From NCBI GenBank assembly GCA_030533445.1, contig CM060070.1, positions 35,828,501-35,892,500 of the forward strand: a DNA stretch of 64,000 nucleotides, in the 5' to 3' direction. Each line of letters opens with the position of its first letter. Position 1 is the first letter of the stretch. The position numbers and the translations under genes were made by a program. The notes beneath the pieces were generated by a model. The model did not search any database. It was not told the DNA's origin and was given only the letters and a program-made list of their open reading frames with translations. This stretch comes from Cyprinodon diabolis (taxonomy: Eukaryota > Chordata > Actinopteri > Cyprinodontiformes > Cyprinodontidae). This document shows, piece by piece, positions 58,819 to 64,000 of the stretch.

Positions 58819-59649
58819 TGTCATGATCTGGCCTGTTTGCTCTCCCTTAATTAGTCATTCCTTTCGCCTGTCATTTTCCCTGCCTGCCTCAATTATAATT
58901 TATTCCTCTCACCTGTTTCCTCTTGGTTATATTCAGTTCCGCCTGAGCATTCAGGGCCAGATCATTACTTGCCTTTCTGTTAGTCTGTCCGTTCAGTTTT
59001 TGCCTTGGTTCATGTCCTGGATCCTGTCGGCCAGTGGAGAGAGGTTTTTTTTTGTTTGTCTCGTCTCCTGATCGTCCACTTTTCCTCCCCCGCGGAGTCC
59101 ACTGGGTTTTTGGCTCTATATGTGGGGAGGTTTAGTTTTTATCTCAGTAAGCCTGGCTCCAGGGAGGAGACCAGTTTAAAGTCCTGCATCAAGTTCTGGT
59201 TCCACGTCCTATCTAGGCTACCCTCTTCCACTGAGCCTGCTCAGCTGCACCTGATCCTGTCTGCTCCTGTGCGTGACCACCTGGTCACGCTTTCGGACAC
59301 TGTCAGACTGAACCCTCCTGGGAGCTTGTGGATGCCTGGAAGTCTGGATCCTGCCACCTGTTCTGTTCCTGCCTGATCTGGATCCTGTTCCGTTTTGTTC
59401 CTGTCTGTTCTGGATCCCTGACCAGGATCGGTTTCCAGCATGTCCTCTGGGAAGCAGCACTTAGGGACATTCTTGGACTGGACTTTTAAACCAGAGTGTC
59501 TGTGATTGGCCGGTGCCCCGCTATCCATCCTGCAGTGTCCGCGAGCCACAGCTCCACTTTAGTTTTTGTTTTATTTAATAAACGTTTTGAACTTTCCTAC
59601 TGACTGTCTCTCCTTGAATACTGGTTCCATCTGTCCTCGGTTCATGACA
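58819..59649. mobile_element. solo LTR-like unit, 831 bp
   Basis: It starts TGTCATGATCTGG and ends GGTTCATGACA. The AATAAACGTTTTGAACTTTC stretch before the end resembles the 3' part of the LTR at 48,869-50,624, so the two are probably related. The 5-bp flanks GTTAA and GCTTA match at only three bases. The target duplication is therefore decayed, or the unit is not a simple solo LTR. Confidence 0.65.
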
Positions 59650-59833
59650 GCTTATTTGACTCAGTAATTTAGTAAATAAAGTAAGACACAAACTTGCATC
59701 TCTTTACACCATCAAGTATTGGATTCTGTAATATTTTCATGCATTCAATGTTTTTTTTGGCTTGTTTAAACTATTTTCAAAGCTCTGAGTTACAAGCAGC
59801 GACTATCACAATAAAGCTATTGATAATGACGTA

Positions 59834-61445
59834 CAGGTGCTGGTCATAAAATTAGAATATCATGAAAAAGTAGATTGATTTCAGTAATTCCATTTAAAAA
59901 GTGAAACTTGTATATTATATTCATACATTACATACAAACTCATATATTTCAGATGTTTATTTTGTTTAATTTTGATGATTACAAATGACAACAAATGAAA
60001 ATCTCAAATTCATCATATCAGAAAATTAGAATATTGTGAAAAGGTTCAAAATTGATGGCCCCTGGTGCCACACTCTAATCAGCTAATTAACTCAAACCAC
60101 CTGCAAAAGCCTTTAAATGGTCTTTCAGTCTAGTTCTATAGGCTACACAATCATGGGGAAGACTGCTGACTTGACAGTTGTCCAAAAGACGACCATCGAC
60201 ACCTTGCACAAGGAGGGCAAGACACAAAAGGTCATCGCTAAAGAGGCTGGCTGTTCACAGAGCTCAGTGTCCAAGCACATTAATAGAGAGGCGAAGGGAA
60301 GGAAAAGATGTGGTCGAAAAAAGTGTACAAGCAAGAGAGATAACCGCACCCTGGAGAGGATTGTGAAACAAAACCCATTCAAAAATGTGGGGGAGATTCA
60401 CAAAGAGTGGACTGCAGCTGGAGTGAGTGCTTCAAGAACCACCACACACAGACGTATGAAAGACATGGGTTTCTGCTGTCGCATTCCTTGTGTCAAGCTA
60501 CTCTTGAACCACAGACAGCGTCAGAAGCGTCTTGCCTGGGCTAAAGAGAAACAGGACTGGACTGCTGGTGAGTGGTCCAAAGTCATGTTCTCTGATGAAA
60601 GTAAATTTTGCATTTCCTTTGGAAATCAAGGTCCCAGAGTCTGGAGGAAAAGAAGAGAGGCACTTCATCCACGTTGCTTGAAGTCCAGTGTAAAGTTTCC
60701 ACAGTCAGTGATGGTTTGGGGTGCCATGTCATCTGCTGGTGTTGGTCCATTGTGTTTTCTGAGGTCCAGGGTCAACGCAGCCACATACCAGGAAGTTTTA
60801 GAGCACTTCATGCTTCCTGCAGCTGACCAACTTTTTGGAGATGCAGATTTCATTTTCCAACAGGACTTGGCACCTGCACACAGTGCCAAAGCTACCAGTA
60901 CCTGGTTGAAGGACCATGGTATCCCTGTTCTTAATTGGCCAGCAAACTCTCCTGACCTTAACCCCATAGAAAATCTATGGGGTATTGTGAAGAAGAAGAT
61001 GCAATACACCAGACCCAACAATTCAGAAGAGCTAAAAGCCACTATTAGAGCAACCTGGGCTATCATAACACCTGAGCAGTGCCACAGACTGATCGACTCC
61101 ATGCCACGCCGCATTGCTGCAGTAATACAGGCCAAAGGAGGCCCAACTAAATACTGAGTGCTGTACATGCTCATACTTTTTATGTTCATACTTTTCAGTT
61201 GGCCAACATTTCTATAAATCCTTTGTTTTTATTGGTCTTCAGTAATATTCTAATTTTCTGATATGATGAATTTGAGATTTTCATTTGTTGTCATTTGTAA
61301 TCATCAAAATTAAACAAAATAAACATCTGAAATATATGAGTTTGTATGTAATGTATGAATATAATATACAAGTTTCACTTTTTAAATGGAATTACTGAAA
61401 TCAATCTATTTTTTCATGATATTCTAATTTTATGACCAGCACCTG
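59834..61445 (+). mobile_element. complete Tc1-type DNA transposon, 1,612 bp
   Basis: Both ends are visible: it opens with CAGGTGCTGGTCATAAAATT, closes with the inverted copy, and is flanked by TA on each side (59,832-59,833 and 61,446-61,447). The terminal inverted repeats (59,834-60,035 and 61,244-61,445) are 202 bp and differ at only one base that I can find (59,870). Each arm holds two copies of a direct repeat core, AAAATTAGAATAT, at its outer and inner ends. This is the IR/DR layout of fish Tc1 elements such as Sleeping Beauty. The transposase frame is open. It lies upstream of the first visible ADAMTS exon. Confidence 0.95.
60153..61157 (+). CDS. Tc1-family transposase, 334 aa, intact
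   Basis: DDE recombinase that cuts and pastes its element into TA sites. Start chosen at the MGKTADLTV methionine, as in other Tc1 proteins; an in-frame ATG 36 bp upstream is less likely. Residues 1-45 hold a paired-like helix-turn-helix (KEGKTQKVIAKEAGCSQSSV), followed by a basic linker with GRKKCTSKR and a second DNA-binding helix set (to about 110). The catalytic triad is D148 (FSDES), D238 (QQDLAPAHSA) and E273 (SPDLNPIEN), with 34 residues between the last two, so DD34E. The stop is at 61,155-61,157. There is no frameshift or premature stop. Together with near-identical ends this suggests a recently inserted, possibly active copy. Confidence 0.95.
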   Translation: MGKTADLTVVQKTTIDTLHKEGKTQKVIAKEAGCSQSSVSKHINREAKGRKRCGRKKCTSKRDNRTLERIVKQNPFKNVGEIHKEWTAAGVSASRTTTHRRMKDMGFCCRIPCVKLLLNHRQRQKRLAWAKEKQDWTAGEWSKVMFSDESKFCISFGNQGPRVWRKRREALHPRCLKSSVKFPQSVMVWGAMSSAGVGPLCFLRSRVNAATYQEVLEHFMLPAADQLFGDADFIFQQDLAPAHSAKATSTWLKDHGIPVLNWPANSPDLNPIENLWGIVKKKMQYTRPNNSEELKATIRATWAIITPEQCHRLIDSMPRRIAAVIQAKGGPTKY

Positions 61446-61447
61446 TA

Positions 61448-63955
61448 TCTTTGGCCAATTACGAAGCCTATTTGATGAATGACTGTCATGTTCTTATTAT
61501 GATGGTCTATAAAAATGTCTTTTTCATATCTCAAAGGCTTTTTGGCTGCTAAGCGACCTTTTGGTTCCTCTGAGAACTAAAAGATCAGTAACATGTGGAG
61601 CATCAACTTGGAAGCATACGGCAACTTTATGCAAAACTGCTTTGGCACAAAACAAAGGGTTATCTCTGCACAACAACTTTTTTCACTGTTAAACTAAAAA
61701 CTCAACATCCACTGCCATCATTTGAAAATAAACAGCAATAGTTTCCTCTGGTTGCTGTGATTGGTAGAAGGTTTTAGCTACTTTAATAATGTTGCATCTG
61801 GTGTTTATGGGTGAGCAATATCTAGTGTTTGTTTTCTTTGCTTTGTATTTGCATTTTAAATCTTGTGTGTTGTAATAATGACTGTAACTAAACATACAGC
61901 AAATTTTCTTAGAATATAATTGGCTTAGTGATCAGTGTGGGTACCAAACATTTGTCTAAAAAAAAAAAAATTGCAAAGCAAAAGTGTCAGAAAGTCAAAC
62001 AAAGAAGGTAAGAAAGCAAATGTAAGAACAATAAGAGACAAGGTAAAAGTATGAAAGCTAAAGCAAAGAAAAGTTGTTTAAAAATGAAAGAAAACATGTT
62101 TTAGAAAATAAAATAGAACTATTAAAGGTAATCAGAAAAGAATAAAATAGAATAGAATAGAAATCCCTTTTATTGTCCACCAGTGGGAACATTTAGATAA
62201 ATCAGAAAGTAGAAGGAGAACATAAAAAATAACAAGAAGAGAGAATAAGAAACTGTATAGAGTGGAACAATTACCATGACAAAAACTACAGTACAAATAC
62301 TAGGAAAAACACACACAGATTAAAAAATTATCAACTTCAAAAGTTTTAAAAAGAAAACTCAGTATTCACCAGGGATGCAAACACTATTGATCTTCTTAGG
62401 AATGAAAAATTGTCAAAATAAGGACACAAAAAGTAAGCAAAAAGTAGTAAGACAGCTAAAGCAGGTATGGCGATTATTAAAAGTACATAAGCAACGATAA
62501 AGTGAGCAAAAAATTACAAAAAGGCAAAAGCAAAAGAAGTAAGAAAGTCATTAAAGGTGAGTAAGAAGATGCAGGTAAATAATATAAATTCAACTTTAAT
62601 ATTACAATCTTAGGGTTCTGGGTCTTTTATCCTTGTGATGTTTATGTAACTGTGATTTAAAGCACCTGAGAGCTAAAAGTCCCTCTGAGGTGTAAGCGTC
62701 CCACACAGACACAGCGGTCCACAACGCATCACAACTGCTGGCAAAAAAAACCACTACAGCTAAGCACACAGGTGGTATCAGCATTATCTCTGAAGCACAG
62801 GAAAAGCTCCTGCAGAGAAAATAACAGGGGCTGTTTTATTATAATAGATAAAAGCCCTGCAAATTACTCAGACCTCACACATAACGATGGAGACCACCAA
62901 CACAAATTAGTCTACTGTGTGAATATTGCATCACTTTTTTTTTCTCTACAGGATTCCTAGCAACTTCCTCTGAGTCCCAAACAGTCTGTCCAGACCACCA
63001 GCACCTAGCATGTCCATCCCTTTAATAACTTTCAACCAAATTATTTCAATAATGATACATGACACATTTCAAATTGCAAGAACACTTTAATAGAAACACT
63101 GAGGTCATCTCTGGTTTACTCTAGTTAGAGTCATAAAACACAGGTGCTGGAAACAAACCTGTTAATATCAACTAACTTTGATGATGTTAACCTGGAGAAG
63201 TTTAGATCTCTCTCCACCTGGTTCTAGTTGAAGCTGTCGGTTTAATGAAAGGCAATCATAGAATAAGATTTAAACTGTTACTGGGGATATATGGAGAGAA
63301 ATTGGTTCCAATATTATAAGCAGAGAACACTTATAAAAAAGGAACTTAAAGAAAATAAAAAAATAAATAAGAGTTTAGAAAACTTCTCAATCAGCGAGTC
63401 TTTCAGAATTTCCTTTTTTTTCTGAATGTAAATATTTTTTTCCACACTTTTTATTTCTTAATGTTATTTTTCCAGTTTTTGTGGAGAAAACCGGTTTTAT
63501 CAACTTAATTCTTCTTTTTACCTGTTTTTCCAACACTTTTGGATGTAACAGAATTTGAATTATTGTCTTTGAAAAACAAAGGGAAATTATTCTTCTCTGA
63601 GTGAACCTTAGCAACAGCATTTCTATTGGTCGACAAACGGACCACCCAGAAGTGTAGAGAGTGAGATCTGGAGAACAGGATATGAAGGCTGAATCCCAAA
63701 TTAACCCCTAAGCACTAACCCTTCACTATCAAGTGTCACTTTCAGTTAAGTCACACTCGCAGCTGTGGAAGCGCCTTGATTGAAAGTGGGGGGATAAACA
63801 TTTGTTGCTATGACAACACTGTGACGCCCCATGGGCGTGGCTGTAGCTCTTTGGCGCATGTTAACATACCATTAAACATTTACCCCTTTCTTAAAAAAAA
63901 TATATAGGCCTACTGTCAAATAAAACAATTTCAAAAGAGGATCTTGCCTTTTGGA
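61448..63955. other. right end of the window, mostly unassigned
   Basis: AT-rich with a LINE-like tail at 62,140. A minus-strand frame starting at 62,784 (MLIPPVCLAVVVFFAS) looks like a signal peptide but has no good donor; see the findings. Confidence 0.4.
62140..62320 (-). repeat. possible LINE tail
   Basis: ATAGAATAGAATAGAAATCC followed by TTTTATTGTCCACCAGTGGG looks like the reversed GAATA-repeat 3' tail of a Rex/RTE-type LINE. A related TTAATAATCCCAGGGAG motif is at 54,305. Confidence 0.4.
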
Positions 63956-63957
63956 AT

Positions 63958-64000
63958 TACCGTAAATCCTCTAATATAGGCCGGGGCTTTTATTTCACCC
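63958..64000 (+). repeat. start of a repeat cut by the window edge
   Basis: ACCGTAAATCCTCTAATATA and GGCCGGGGCTTTTATTT resemble the end of a fish DNA transposon family; only about 40 bases are visible. Confidence 0.35.

Noticed and set aside
60665..61189. 174-codon minus-strand ORF
   Set aside because: Antisense shadow of the Tc1 transposase.
1..64000. CRISPR arrays, operons, prophage or other prokaryotic systems
   Set aside because: The split vertebrate gene and fish repeats show this is nuclear eukaryotic DNA; no regularly spaced short repeats were seen.

Overview
This is vertebrate nuclear DNA, almost certainly from a teleost fish. It shows a split gene with GT-AG introns from 100 bp to about 12 kb, AT-rich introns, and dense L2-type LINEs, hAT, Tc1 and Harbinger elements, Penelope-like elements and solo LTRs of kinds common in percomorph fish. 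The species cannot be named from the sequence.

The backbone is one gene on the minus strand, a secreted ADAMTS metalloproteinase best matched to ADAMTS10. Sixteen consecutive coding exons lie between 57,821 and 2,097. All are in phase, all have GT-AG junctions, and together they give 2,073 coding bases (691 codons) without a stop. They run from the propeptide through the zinc protease, disintegrin-like module, first thrombospondin repeat and cysteine-rich module to the start of the spacer. The signal-peptide exon is not convincingly visible. The rest of the spacer, the C-terminal thrombospondin repeats and the PLAC module lie beyond the left edge of the window.

The rest is intron or upstream sequence filled with mobile DNA. 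A complete 1,612-bp Tc1-type transposon (59,834-61,445) has an open 334-residue DD34E transposase, 202-bp inverted repeats differing at one base, and TA target duplications. At least seven hAT-type elements are present, five with perfect 8-bp target duplications; two of these five (3,309-4,731 and 54,380-55,889) are near-identical copies of one family. Three LTR-like units include two solo LTRs with perfect 5-bp duplications, one of which carries a hAT insertion. Penelope-like 3' ends recur, one with an open GIY-YIG endonuclease frame. L2-type LINE pieces occur on both strands, one apparently 5'-inverted, one split by a Harbinger MITE. Several nests are two or three insertions deep.

Three gene-like fragments are not part of the ADAMTS gene: a spliced but broken C14orf93-like gene on the plus strand (17,462-18,334), a possible first exon of a P2X7-tail-like protein (33,500-33,745), and a RecQ-helicase-like first exon on the minus strand (36,521-36,748). 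They may be cargo or host genes caught up in transposon activity. I found no clearly new biological system. The most useful leads are the young Tc1 element, the matched hAT pair, the nested insertions and the three gene fragments.
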